A stretch of DNA of 64,000 nucleotides from Edaphobacter acidisoli (lineage in GTDB: Bacteria > Acidobacteriota > Terriglobia > Terriglobales > Acidobacteriaceae). The stretch's first letter is position 1. Every line of letters begins with the position of its first letter. The notes beneath the pieces are model-generated. The model was given only the letters and a program-made list of their open reading frames with translations, had not been told where the DNA came from and did no database searches. Positions 25,648 through 34,560 of this stretch are shown here, in pieces. Both the position numbers and the translations under genes were made by a program. The stretch is from the NCBI RefSeq assembly GCF_014642855.1, contig NZ_BMJB01000001.1, positions 744,001-808,000 on the forward strand, given 5' to 3'.

Positions 25648-26397
25648 ATGACAGATAGTTTTCGCCTGGAAAATAAATTAGCACTTGTCACTGGAGGAGC
25701 CAGCGGCATCGGAGCAGCAACCTGCCGCGAACTGGTTCAGGCTGGCGCGCATGTGTATATTGCCGACATTAATCTGGCCGCCGCACAAGCATTAGCTGAC
25801 GAACTGATCAACGCACAGCCTGTCGCTATGGATGTGACCAGCTCAGCATCGATTGCATCAGCCCTCAATGCTATTGGGCAGTTAGACATTCTGGTCAACA
25901 ATGCCGGTATCGGCCTGGTTGGCGACATTACCCGCACCAGTGAAGAAGACTTCGAGCGGGTCATGAAGGTAAACGTCAGCAGCGTCTTTCTCGTTACGCA
26001 GGCGGCGTTTCCTAAACTGCTTGCTGCACACGGCTGCATTGTGAACATTGGATCGGTTGCCGGTTCAGTTGGAGTCAAACAGCGCCTTGCCTATTGCACG
26101 AGCAAGGGTGCGGTGCAAGCCATGACTCGCCAGATCGCAGTTGATTACCCCAAAGAGCTGCGCATTAACTGCATCGCTCCGGGCACTGTTCAGACCCCAT
26201 TTGTTGAAGGCTATCTGGAGAAGTATCACAAACATGAGAAGGAGAAGGTTCGTGCGGAACTTGTCGCACGTCAGCCCATCGGGCGCCTTGGTACTCCTGA
26301 AGATATTGCTTCACTGGTTCGATATCTCTGTTCCCGTGAAGCCGAATTTATCAATGGCGCTGTGATTGCGATCGATGGTGGCTGGAGCGCAGCCTAA
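25648..26397 (+). CDS. SDR dehydrogenase, probably 2-keto-3-deoxy-L-fuconate dehydrogenase
   Basis: 249 residues, classical short-chain dehydrogenase. NAD site TGGASGIG (residues 15-22), NNAGIG, catalytic serine region IVNIGSVAG, YxxxK at Tyr149/Lys153 (YCTSK), and C-terminal GAVIAIDGGW. Asp42 after the second beta strand (VYIADI) suggests NAD+ rather than NADP+. Context with fuconate dehydratase and the FAH-type hydrolase fits oxidation of 2-keto-3-deoxy-L-fuconate to the 2,4-diketo acid, as in the Xanthomonas L-fucose pathway; L-fucose dehydrogenase is the alternative. ATG at 25648 chosen over the TTG at 25636. Confidence 0.85.
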   Translation: MTDSFRLENKLALVTGGASGIGAATCRELVQAGAHVYIADINLAAAQALADELINAQPVAMDVTSSASIASALNAIGQLDILVNNAGIGLVGDITRTSEEDFERVMKVNVSSVFLVTQAAFPKLLAAHGCIVNIGSVAGSVGVKQRLAYCTSKGAVQAMTRQIAVDYPKELRINCIAPGTVQTPFVEGYLEKYHKHEKEKVRAELVARQPIGRLGTPEDIASLVRYLCSREAEFINGAVIAIDGGWSAA

Positions 26398-26414
26398 GTC
26401 TGCAAAAGTTTTGT

Positions 26415-27761
26415 ATGAAAGGGAAGCAGTTGAACGAGACCCACATTACCGCTGTCCGTGTCATCGACCTACGGTTCCCCACGTCGCGTAGCCACATCGG
26501 TTCCGATGCGGTTAATAAAGACCCAGACTATTCGGCGGCGTACTGCATTCTTGAGACGAATACGGGGCTCGAAGGGCATGGACTCACCTTTACGTTAGGC
26601 CGTGGCAACGATCTCGTTGTTCAGGCTGTGCGATACCTCTCTCGCTATGTAGTCAACCGTTCTCTCGATTCGATCACGAGTGATCTTCGCGGCTTCGCAC
26701 GCCAGCTTACCGATGACACACAATTTCGCTGGCTTGGCCCGGAGAAGGGCGTCATTCATCTTGCTACTGGAGCGATCCTTAACGCGGTTTGGGACCTCTA
26801 TGCGCGTGTCGAAGGCAAACCTCTCTGGAAGTTGCTGGCGGAGATGGAGCCTCGGGAGCTGGTTAAAGCGATTGACTTTCGCTATATAGATGACGCGCTT
26901 AACGAGCAGGAGGCGCTTGACCTGCTCACGGAGCGGCGAGATTGCCAGAAGACGCGGCTTGCGCTACTTGAGCGTCAGGGATATCCGGCTTACACCACTT
27001 CAGTTGGCTGGTTCGGATATAGCGAAGAAAAGATTCGCCGTCTTGCGCGCGAGGCATTGGCCGAAGGGTGGACGCACTTCAAATTAAAAGTGGGAGGCGA
27101 ACCGGCGGACGATTTACGCCGTGGCCATATCATTCGCGAAGAGATCGGTTGGACGAACAAGATGATGGTGGACGCCAACCAGAAGTGGGGAGTGCTTGAA
27201 GCGATTGAGCGCACGCGCCAGTTGGCTGAGCTTAAGCCGTGGTGGATGGAAGAGCCTACCAGCCCCGACGATATTCTTGGTCACGCGCGCATTCGCCACG
27301 AAGTTCCGCAGGTGCGGATTGCTACCGGCGAGCATGTCCACAACCGCATCATGTTCAAGCAGATGCTTCAGGCCGGAGCCATCGACGTACTCCAACTCGA
27401 CTCCTGCCGTGTGGCTGGCGTCAACGAGAACCTGGCCATCCTATTAATGGCTGCAAAGTTTAACGTTCCTGTCTGCCCTCACGCTGGCGGTGTCGGGCTG
27501 TGTGAGTATGTCCAGCATCTTTCCGCGTTCGATTACCTCTCTGTCTCCACATCGCTCGAAGATCGGGTCATCGAGTTTGTCGATCACCTCCATGAGCACT
27601 TCCTCACACCTGTCCATATCCGGCAAGGTCACTATCTTCTGCCTATGGAACCGGGTTACAGTATTCAAATCAAGCAAGATTCGCTGACGCAGTTTGCTTA
27701 TCCAGACGGCGAAATCTGGCAGGAAGCTTTTGAGGAAGCAAGGAGCAACGGCAGAGCATGA
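26415..27761 (+). CDS. L-fuconate dehydratase (enolase superfamily)
   Basis: 448 residues. It dehydrates L-fuconate to 2-keto-3-deoxy-L-fuconate. Family marks: RVIDLRFPTSRSHIGSDAVNKDPDYSAAYCIL, GAILNAVWDLYARVEGKPLWKLL, catalytic lysines in HFKLKVGGEPADD, metal ligands in MMVDANQKWG and WWMEEPTSPDD, RIATGEHVHNRIMFKQMLQAGAIDVLQLDSCRVAGVNE, CPHAGGVGLCEYVQHLSAFDYLSVS. Length matches Xanthomonas FucD. The ATG at 26415 lacks a good ribosome binding site; TTG at 26430 is preceded by AAGGGAAG and may be the real start. The stop overlaps the next gene by ATGA. Confidence 0.93.
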   Translation: MKGKQLNETHITAVRVIDLRFPTSRSHIGSDAVNKDPDYSAAYCILETNTGLEGHGLTFTLGRGNDLVVQAVRYLSRYVVNRSLDSITSDLRGFARQLTDDTQFRWLGPEKGVIHLATGAILNAVWDLYARVEGKPLWKLLAEMEPRELVKAIDFRYIDDALNEQEALDLLTERRDCQKTRLALLERQGYPAYTTSVGWFGYSEEKIRRLAREALAEGWTHFKLKVGGEPADDLRRGHIIREEIGWTNKMMVDANQKWGVLEAIERTRQLAELKPWWMEEPTSPDDILGHARIRHEVPQVRIATGEHVHNRIMFKQMLQAGAIDVLQLDSCRVAGVNENLAILLMAAKFNVPVCPHAGGVGLCEYVQHLSAFDYLSVSTSLEDRVIEFVDHLHEHFLTPVHIRQGHYLLPMEPGYSIQIKQDSLTQFAYPDGEIWQEAFEEARSNGRA

Positions 27762-28609
27762 AGCTGGTCACATTCACGACAAGTACCAATCCACATCCAA
27801 CGCCAGGCGCACTCGTCAACGAAAATGAAGTGGTAGATCTGACTGCGTTCGGCCATGCATCCGTCCTTGCATTTATCGAGGCAGGTGAGCAGGCATTTGT
27901 CGATGCACGCGCCAACATGGCGAAGCTCTCGCGTCTTCCGCTCGCCGGGGTTAAGCTTGTAGCTCCTATCCCACGTCCGCCGCGCATCTTCGCCATTGGC
28001 CTGAATTATCAGAAGCACGCTGCCGAGTCGAACATGCAGGTGCAGAAGGTTCCCACCGTTTTCTTGAAGCTCTCAAGCTCCGTTGTTGGTCCGGAGCACC
28101 CAATTATCCTCCCCAGAATCTCCACTCAACCCGACTACGAGGCCGAGTTCGCTGTTGTCATTGGCAAACCTGGCTATCAAATCCCAGCGAATCGCGCGAT
28201 GGAGCATGTCTTCGGCTATACCATCGTCAACGATGTCAGCGCGCGCGACATTCAGCTAGCGACCTCGCAGTGGACGATGGGGAAGTCGTTCCCGACGTTT
28301 ACGCCGCTTGGGCCCGCGATTACAACTGCGGACGAAGTTGCGGATCCGCACAATCTAGCCATCTCACTTACCATCAATGGCGAGACGCTGCAAAGCTCCA
28401 ACACCAATGACCTCATCTTCAAGATTCCCGCTTTGATCGAGCACCTTTCGAGCCTTACACCGCTCGAGGCAGGAGACATCATCAGCACCGGAACTCCTGA
28501 AGGAGTTGGTCTCGGCCGCAAACCGCAGCGCTGGCTTAAGCCTGGGGAGGAAGTCGTGGTCACGATTGAGAAGCTCGGTTCGCTCCGTAACCGCACGCAA
28601 GCCGAGTAG
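27758..28609 (+). CDS. FAH-family hydrolase, probably 2,4-diketo-3-deoxy-L-fuconate hydrolase
   Basis: 283 residues of the fumarylacetoacetate hydrolase family: RIFAIGLNYQKHAAESNM, metal ligands in PDYEAEFAVVIGKPGY and VNDVSARDIQ, and the C-terminal LTPLEAGDIISTGTPEGVGLGRKPQRWLKPGEEV. In the non-phosphorylative L-fucose pathway such an enzyme splits 2,4-diketo-3-deoxy-L-fuconate into pyruvate and L-lactate. Translationally coupled to the dehydratase (ATGA). Generic acylpyruvase activity is the alternative. Confidence 0.87.
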   Translation: MKLVTFTTSTNPHPTPGALVNENEVVDLTAFGHASVLAFIEAGEQAFVDARANMAKLSRLPLAGVKLVAPIPRPPRIFAIGLNYQKHAAESNMQVQKVPTVFLKLSSSVVGPEHPIILPRISTQPDYEAEFAVVIGKPGYQIPANRAMEHVFGYTIVNDVSARDIQLATSQWTMGKSFPTFTPLGPAITTADEVADPHNLAISLTINGETLQSSNTNDLIFKIPALIEHLSSLTPLEAGDIISTGTPEGVGLGRKPQRWLKPGEEVVVTIEKLGSLRNRTQAE

Positions 28610-28611
28610 AG

Positions 28612-29397
28612 CTAAACGACGACGACTCGTACCTGCTGTTGCCGGAATGCTTCGACCAGTTCAGGGTCTACGCCATCATCGGTGATGATCGTGTGGATCT
28701 GTCGGGTTGAGCAGACGCTATTTGACGAAACCATCCCGAGCTTACTCGCGTCAGCAACAGCGATGATCTGTTTGGCGTGCTTGACCATCTGACCGAGAAT
28801 CAGAGCTTCATCAGATTCAATCACAGTCAGGCCATGCTGCGGATGAATCCCCGTCGCACCTACGAAGAACTTGTCGAAGAACAGACGCTGCAGCGAGTCA
28901 TATGCAGTTGCTCCGACCATGGAGAACGATCCTGGCCAACGGATTGAACCACCTGTCAGGGTCACGCGCGCATGGGGCAGGCTTGAATACTCCATACCGA
29001 TGTTCACTGCATTGGTGACGATGTGAATGCCTTCGCGATGGCGCAGACTCCGCGCTACCTGTGTTGTCGTTGTGCCAGGCGAAATGGCGATTGTGTCGCC
29101 CTGGTCGACCATTTCAGCCGCAGCAATGGCGATACGACGCTTCTCATCAGCAAACCTCTCTTCGCGTAGGGGAAACGCAGCATCAAAGCGAAACGGCTCG
29201 TAAGTCATCTTGCCGGCCAGTTCGACGCTGCCATGGGTGCGGTGTACGAGACCGCGCTGCTCCAGCTTGATCAGGTCTCTTCGTACACTAGCCGGCGATG
29301 CGGACACGGCTGATGCAAGGTCGTCCACATTGCTCTTTCCGGCCTGAAGTAAAAGGTGCAGTATCTGGGTTTCACGCGCTTGCGTCTTAGCTGCCAT
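28612..29397 (-). CDS. DeoR/GlpR-type transcriptional repressor
   Basis: 261 residues. N-terminal winged helix-turn-helix ILHLLLQAGKSNVDDLASAVSASPASVRRDLIKLEQRGLVHRTHG (about 12-60), then the DeoR sugar-phosphate sensor domain: TIAISPGTTTTQVARSLRH, LTGGSIRWPGSFSMVGATAYDSLQRLFFDKFFVGATGI, ADASKLGM. The ATG at 29397 has AAAGGA 6 bases upstream; a GTG three bases earlier is too close. It converges on the FAH gene and diverges from the outer-membrane receptor, so it likely represses the fucose genes and possibly itself. Confidence 0.9.
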   Translation of the reverse strand: MAAKTQARETQILHLLLQAGKSNVDDLASAVSASPASVRRDLIKLEQRGLVHRTHGSVELAGKMTYEPFRFDAAFPLREERFADEKRRIAIAAAEMVDQGDTIAISPGTTTTQVARSLRHREGIHIVTNAVNIGMEYSSLPHARVTLTGGSIRWPGSFSMVGATAYDSLQRLFFDKFFVGATGIHPQHGLTVIESDEALILGQMVKHAKQIIAVADASKLGMVSSNSVCSTRQIHTIITDDGVDPELVEAFRQQQVRVVVV

Positions 29398-29421
29398 CAC
29401 GGGTCCTTTTGTTGGGAAAGC

Positions 29422-29440
29422 TATGTCAACAGTATGTCAA
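29422..29440. promoter_or_regulatory. tandem TATGTCAA boxes one helical turn apart
   Basis: TATGTCAA occurs at 29422-29429 and again at 29433-29440, an 11-base period, 25 bases upstream of the DeoR-type gene. Direct repeats on one helix face are typical for DeoR-family autoregulation. Assignment is inferred. Confidence 0.45.
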
Positions 29441-29495
29441 AGAGGCGACGAAAGTGAAGATTCATCTGCCATCCTAGCTTTCTATTGAACAAAAT

Positions 29496-29546
29496 CAATC
29501 AATTTCTTCACTATTTGTGATATTTTGATTGACAAATGAGCATTTG
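29496..29546. promoter_or_regulatory. nested inverted repeats upstream of the receptor gene
   Basis: CAATCAA (29496-29502) is inverted at 29525-29531 (TTGATTG), and a perfect dyad CAAATG-AG-CATTTG follows at 29533-29546. The stretch is very AT-rich. It probably holds the promoter and an operator for the TonB-receptor-like gene at 29675. Confidence 0.45.
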
Positions 29547-29674
29547 AGTTTTTATTCTCCGCTACAGAACCCAGACCAGAGCAATTGGTGGGATCAGTGC
29601 GAATGCTGATGTCCCGGTTGCCGCGCAGGTCTATTTCGGAGATTTTCCATGGTTTACGTCATTTTGGAGGCAGC

Positions 29675-32600
29675 ATGAAGACAGCACGGTATCGCAGATA
29701 TTTCAGTTGGCTATTAGCCATAGTCACGGTGGCGGCAATTGTGGCGATGCCTGCTGCCTGGTCGCAGACTGTGACCGGAAACATTACAGGTGAGGTCACC
29801 GACTCTACCGGCGCCGTTATCCCTAATGCCCAGGTCGTCGCAGAAAATGCAGGCACGGGTGTAAAAACCGAGACCTCAACGAATGCCGCCGGTGCGTATA
29901 CGATCCGCTTTCTTCCAATCGGTCAATACCAGGTCACTGTGAAGGCAAGTGGATTTGCGCCCCAGACTCTTCCGCAGTTTTCTTTGGAGATCGCTCAGAC
30001 AGCGAAGTTCAATGTGCAGTTGAATGCCGGAAGCGTGGCGACGACGGTGCAGGTATCGGCAGAGACGGTGCCGATCCTCAATACCAATGACGACACACTG
30101 AGCAGCACCTTTACCGCTAATTCAATCCAAAACTTTCCATTGAACGGCCTCGACTTTTCCGCGATTACGCTTTACGTTCCCGGCTCTGTGAGCACGGCCG
30201 GTACAAGCGGAACGACCAGCATCGAGCGCAGCACCTACTTCACGGACACGATCAATCTCAACGGTAACCGCGCCCAGGCGAATAATTACACACTGGACGG
30301 CATCGACATGAACGAGACGTTCAACAACTTGATTTCCTATAGTCCCGCGCCGGATGCGCTCCAAGAGATCAAGGTGCTGGCTGCAGACACTCCGGTGGAT
30401 TATGGCAATGTGAATGGAGCCGGAGTCGCGAGCGTTCTCAAGACTGGTACCAATAGCTTTCATGGCTCACTCTACGGCTATGTCCAGGACTATAGACTGA
30501 ACGCCAACTCATGGCAGAACAAGAATCAAACCCCCGTCATCGCGATCAATCCGTTCTCCCAGGACCAGTTCGGCGCAACGCTCGGTGGCCCAATCAAGCG
30601 CGGCAAGTTGTTCTTCTTTGTCGACTACCTTGGCTCTCGTCACCACGTTGGTGGCATCGGCTCTGAGAGCGTATTTACGCAGGCAATGCGCAACGGCGAT
30701 TTTTCTGTTCTGTTGCAGAATGGAAATTCAAAGCAGCTGTACGATCCGCTGAATGGCTTTATGCCATATGCGAACGATCAGGGAATTGCAATCGCTAATC
30801 CTGTAGCGAAGTTCTTGTTTGCGAATCCCAAGTTGTATCCCCTACCGAATGCGACACCGACCGACGGAATTGTACGCAGCAATTATCAAGCTCCGCAACG
30901 TAGCTTCAACGCTAACAATCAGGGCGACATCAAGCTCGAATATGATGCCACCACAGAGGACCGGTTTACTGGCTTCTATTCCATGTCTACGGCATACGAT
31001 GGAAATACCCCTGTGTTGGCCATCAGCTTTAATGGAGTGAATTTGTACCCAACCAAGCTGTTTGGCGTGAACTGGGTGCACACGTTCTCATCGGCGCTGA
31101 TTAACTCTGCACGCATTGGATTCACGCGCACGGTCTGGGCACAGAATTTCTCGATCGACTCGACCGGCCAGTTTGGAGATTCAGGCAATTCCAAAGTAGG
31201 CATTGGCTTTCCGAACCAGGCGTACGCCGGATATTCGGGCCAGAGTATTGGCGGCGGCATTTTTGCGGGTGGTAATCCAGTCTACGGTGGTGGCCTGATC
31301 GACAACACATACAGCTATATGGACGACCTGACATGGCAGCACGGCCGCCATTTGCTGAGCGTTGGCGTCCAGGCACTGCGCTATCAGAACAACTATCCGA
31401 CGGCCAATAACAATGGCTATCTTGGATCGCTCTCGTACAACGGCAACTTTACCTCAAGCCCCAACGATAGCAACTCCGGTTATGGCGGAGCGGACTTTTT
31501 GCTGGATCGTGTCAGCTCAGTCGCCGCGACGCTGGCCAGCGTGAATGTCGGACAACGCCAGTGGCGCATTGCTGGATACATCAACGATGACTATAAGTTG
31601 CTTCCCAACCTTACTGTGAACATTGGGGGCCGCTATGAGATCGACGAGCCGTGGGTTGAGTCGAACAACAAGACTGGAAATATCGACGAGGCCACTGGCC
31701 AAGTGCTATATGCGCATGTTGTTCCCGCGGGAGCGCCGGCAGGGTCGGGGCTGTGCAGCAATCGCGGCTGCTACGACTATAGCTTCCACCAGTTCATGCC
31801 GCGTCTTGGGTTCGCATATCAGGCGACTCCTCGGTTAGTGGTTCGCGGAGGCTACGGCGCGAGCAGCTTCTTTGAAGGGAACTCCTCCAATCAGCGTTTG
31901 ACGTCGATCACTCCCTTCATTCAGGCCATCAACGTCAACTTAACCCAGCCGACATTGACCGATGTACCAACGCCTCTGACTGCAGAGACAGCCTTCCAAA
32001 ATCCCAGCAGCAATGGAGGTACGTTCAACGTCTATCCGAAGAACATCCAGCCAGCCTATGTGCAGGAGTGGAACCTGACGACGGAGTATGCGTTGAGCAG
32101 TTCTCTGTCGCTACAAGTTGGGTATCTCGGAGAGCAAGGCCAGCATATCGAAGACTACGGCAACCTGAACCAGTATCGGGTCAACGGAGATCCGACTTCG
32201 GCGCCGTATTACAACAACAAATACATTGGCGTGAATTCGGCCCTGGGCATTGGATCGAACTCACTACTCGTTACGGAGTCGCGGGCGATGATGAACTACA
32301 ACGCCCTCCAGGCCGTTCTGCGGCAGCGACTGAGCCACGGGCTCGAATACACACTGAACTACACGTATAGCAAAGCTATGACGAACAGCCTCGGTAACTA
32401 TGGGTTGGAGGTTAACGGCTTTAGTGGCGCGTTTCAGAACTACTATGACAGCGCGGCAGACTATGGTCCAGCAGGCTATGACGTGAGACACAACGTGTCC
32501 GGCAATCTAACCTATGCGGTGCCGGTTGGCCGCGGTCAGTTGTACCTGAACGGTGTCAACCGCATTGTTGACGAAGTTATAGGCGGATGGAGGTTGGGCG

Positions 32601-33076
32601 CGGGCTGGGTAGCATACTCTGGCTTCCCTGAGACGCTGACCACCAGCGCCAACAACAACTCCAACAGCTATGGCAGCGTGCGGCCGAATCAGTACAGGAA
32701 ACTGAAGATCGTCAATCGTTCCATCGACAACTGGTTTGGTACTGATCCATCGGCAACGCCCTGTACGACCCCGGGAGTGGACAATGGTGTCTGTGCCTTT
32801 GGCGCTCCAGCGACGAACACGTTCGGTAGTTCCAGGAATGGCGCTGTTCGTGGCCCAGGCTTCCTCGACGCTGGAATTTCGGCGATGAAGGACTTCCATA
32901 CCTATAGAGAACAAGTGATCGGCTTCCGGTTCGATGCGTTCAATGCGTTCAATATTGTCAGCTATGGAAACCCAGACACGGGCATCAACGATACCAGTTT
33001 TGGTCAAATAGCTCAGCAGAATTCGATACGGTCAACGGAGCGGCATCTACAATTCTCCGCACATTACCGGTTCTAA
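29675..33076 (+). CDS. large TonB-receptor-like outer-membrane protein
   Basis: 1133 residues from the ATG at 29675, with GGAGG 5 bases upstream. Signal peptide to about residue 31 (LLAIVTVAAIVAMPAAWSQ). Residues 32-115 are a carboxypeptidase-regulatory-like beta sandwich (GNITGEVTDSTGAVIPNAQVVAENAGTGVKTETSTNAAGAYTIRFLPIGQYQVTVKASGF). A plug-like region follows (NFPLNGLDFSAITLYVPG, NNYTLDGIDMNETFNN, LKTGTNSFHGSLYGYVQDYRLNAN), then a long beta barrel ending HLQFSAHYRF with a terminal Phe. This is the expanded acidobacterial receptor family, thought to import oligosaccharides. Next to fucose genes and a DeoR regulator, uptake of fucose-containing glycans is likely. No TonB box is certain. Confidence 0.9.
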   Translation: MKTARYRRYFSWLLAIVTVAAIVAMPAAWSQTVTGNITGEVTDSTGAVIPNAQVVAENAGTGVKTETSTNAAGAYTIRFLPIGQYQVTVKASGFAPQTLPQFSLEIAQTAKFNVQLNAGSVATTVQVSAETVPILNTNDDTLSSTFTANSIQNFPLNGLDFSAITLYVPGSVSTAGTSGTTSIERSTYFTDTINLNGNRAQANNYTLDGIDMNETFNNLISYSPAPDALQEIKVLAADTPVDYGNVNGAGVASVLKTGTNSFHGSLYGYVQDYRLNANSWQNKNQTPVIAINPFSQDQFGATLGGPIKRGKLFFFVDYLGSRHHVGGIGSESVFTQAMRNGDFSVLLQNGNSKQLYDPLNGFMPYANDQGIAIANPVAKFLFANPKLYPLPNATPTDGIVRSNYQAPQRSFNANNQGDIKLEYDATTEDRFTGFYSMSTAYDGNTPVLAISFNGVNLYPTKLFGVNWVHTFSSALINSARIGFTRTVWAQNFSIDSTGQFGDSGNSKVGIGFPNQAYAGYSGQSIGGGIFAGGNPVYGGGLIDNTYSYMDDLTWQHGRHLLSVGVQALRYQNNYPTANNNGYLGSLSYNGNFTSSPNDSNSGYGGADFLLDRVSSVAATLASVNVGQRQWRIAGYINDDYKLLPNLTVNIGGRYEIDEPWVESNNKTGNIDEATGQVLYAHVVPAGAPAGSGLCSNRGCYDYSFHQFMPRLGFAYQATPRLVVRGGYGASSFFEGNSSNQRLTSITPFIQAINVNLTQPTLTDVPTPLTAETAFQNPSSNGGTFNVYPKNIQPAYVQEWNLTTEYALSSSLSLQVGYLGEQGQHIEDYGNLNQYRVNGDPTSAPYYNNKYIGVNSALGIGSNSLLVTESRAMMNYNALQAVLRQRLSHGLEYTLNYTYSKAMTNSLGNYGLEVNGFSGAFQNYYDSAADYGPAGYDVRHNVSGNLTYAVPVGRGQLYLNGVNRIVDEVIGGWRLGAGWVAYSGFPETLTTSANNNSNSYGSVRPNQYRKLKIVNRSIDNWFGTDPSATPCTTPGVDNGVCAFGAPATNTFGSSRNGAVRGPGFLDAGISAMKDFHTYREQVIGFRFDAFNAFNIVSYGNPDTGINDTSFGQIAQQNSIRSTERHLQFSAHYRF

Positions 33077-33112
33077 CTAACCTTGCATGGCCATTGGGAT
33101 TGATGGCCTCCT

Positions 33113-33144
33113 GCGCCACGGATCTTCCGTGGCGCTTCTTTTTC
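33113..33144 (+). terminator. terminator of the receptor gene
   Basis: GCGCCACGGA / TCCGTGGCGC stem followed by TTCTTTTT, 37 bases after the receptor stop. A second GC-rich hairpin, GTGGCCCT-TTCGG-AGGGCCAC, follows at 33146-33166. Confidence 0.88.
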
Positions 33145-33211
33145 CGTGGCCCTTTCGGAGGGCCACGCTGATACTCTTTTGAACAGTAGTGAAGAGTGAG
33201 GAGAGCGAGCG

Positions 33212-34120
33212 TTGGCGTTTTATTTAGGTGTGGATGCGGGAGGTACGAAGACTCAATACGTACTGGGCGACGAGCAGCAGGTGCTTGGGCGGGTCCAGGG
33301 GGGGACCATCAAGCGGATGCGCGCTGACGCGGCGACCACTACCCGTAATCTGGATAAGGCGCTCTCCGAGCTTGCTGCGCTGACCGGAGTTTCCTTGCGG
33401 TCGGTGACGCGGACGTGCATCGGAGCGGCGGGGATCACGGTGCCGCTGGTGACGGATTGGATGCGGGAGGCATTCGGTGAGAGGGTTGGTGGTTCGCTGG
33501 TCCTCGTCGGTGATGTGGAGATTGCGCTCGATGCGGCGTTCTTCGGTGGGTCGGGGGTGCTGGTGCTTGCGGGGACGGGGTCGAACGTTGCGGGCCGCTC
33601 GGTCTCGGGTCGGGTGACGACGGCGGGTGGATGGGGGCCGGTGCTTGCGGACCAGGGGTCGGGTCACCGGATTGGGGTTCAGGCGCTGCGGGATACGTTC
33701 CTTGCGCTGGATGAGGAGCGGTCGACCGAGCTGCTGCCGGAGATCCTCGGGTTGTGGGGACTGGCGGATGCGACGGAGTTGGTTGCGTACGCGAACAAGA
33801 TTCCGGCTCCGGACTTTAGTGCGCTCGCGCCGCTGGTGGCGTCGTGTGCGGAGCGGGGTGACGGGGTGGCGCGGGGAGTGCTGAGTCGAGAGGCGGGTGA
33901 GTTGGCCCACCTGGCGCTTCTGGTGATCGGGCGGCTGCGGCGGGAGGCTCCGCCGGAGTGGGTTCCGGAGGTGGCGTTCACGGGGAGCATCCTGGAGCGG
34001 GTCGGTCCGGTGCGGCGGGGGATTGTGGAGCGGCTGGAGAGGGAGTTGCCTTCGGTGAAGACGCTGCCGGGGGTGGTGGATCCGGCGCTGGGAGCGCTGT
34101 GGAGGGCGAGGGTCGGTTGA
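33212..34120 (+). CDS. BadF/BadG-type sugar kinase (N-acetylglucosamine kinase-like)
   Basis: 302 residues of the ASKHA fold: phosphate-1 loop YLGVDAGGTKTQYVLGD, middle VLVGDVEIALDAAF, LVLAGTGSNVAGRSVSGRVTTAGGWGPVLADQGSGHRIGVQAL, adenosine motif EVAFTGSILERVGPVR. Proteins with this arrangement are annotated as BadF/BadG/BcrA/BcrD ATPases or eukaryote-type GlcNAc kinases. The likely start is a TTG with GAGGAG upstream. It follows the receptor in the same direction after a terminator, so it may phosphorylate an amino sugar released from the same glycan. The gene has a higher GC content than the receptor. Confidence 0.82.
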   Translation: MAFYLGVDAGGTKTQYVLGDEQQVLGRVQGGTIKRMRADAATTTRNLDKALSELAALTGVSLRSVTRTCIGAAGITVPLVTDWMREAFGERVGGSLVLVGDVEIALDAAFFGGSGVLVLAGTGSNVAGRSVSGRVTTAGGWGPVLADQGSGHRIGVQALRDTFLALDEERSTELLPEILGLWGLADATELVAYANKIPAPDFSALAPLVASCAERGDGVARGVLSREAGELAHLALLVIGRLRREAPPEWVPEVAFTGSILERVGPVRRGIVERLERELPSVKTLPGVVDPALGALWRARVG

Positions 34121-34560
34121 CCCCCTCCCCCTTGTTTTTGTGCAAAGTCTTCCTTTGATTTGGGTTAGGGTTGGACTTTGGGGTTCTTATTTGCGCGAAA
34201 GTCCCGGTTTTATTGGGTTTTTGCAGGTTTAGCATTGGTAGAGTCTTCATTCCAAAATGAAAACCCCGGATGGAGTTGGTCTCCTTTCGGGGCTTTGTTT
34301 TTTCTATCTGATTTAAGTGTAGCAAGCTGAGAAAACTAAACCGCCAGTTTTGCTGGGAAAATATCTTTAGTTGAATGAGTGGGTTGGCTCGGTTTTTTCA
34401 AGTTGATCCTCTTGACAGGAATTTGTGGCGCGGGGGATTTGGGTCGTTTCGCCCTGTAGGCTTCACTCCGGGCCTTCGACTTCGCTCAGGGCAGGCTGCC
34501 GCGCAATGGACGATAAAGCCGTCCATTGCTCCAGTCGAAATGACAGTGGTTGTGGGTGCT
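34121..34560. repeat. gene-free region with terminator and palindromic repeat
   Basis: Contains a CCCCCTCCCCC tract directly after the kinase stop, a terminator at 34260-34303, and a repeat at 34466-34545 that includes the stem CAATGGACG (34504-34512) / CGTCCATTG (34520-34528) and the sequence CTTCGCTCAGGGCAGGCTGC, related to repeats at 46112-46162 and 56566-56640. No credible gene. Confidence 0.7.
34260..34303 (+). terminator. bipartite terminator after the sugar kinase
   Basis: AAACCCCG...CGGGGCTTTG with an inner GGAG/CTCC stem, followed by TTTTTTC. Confidence 0.75.
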
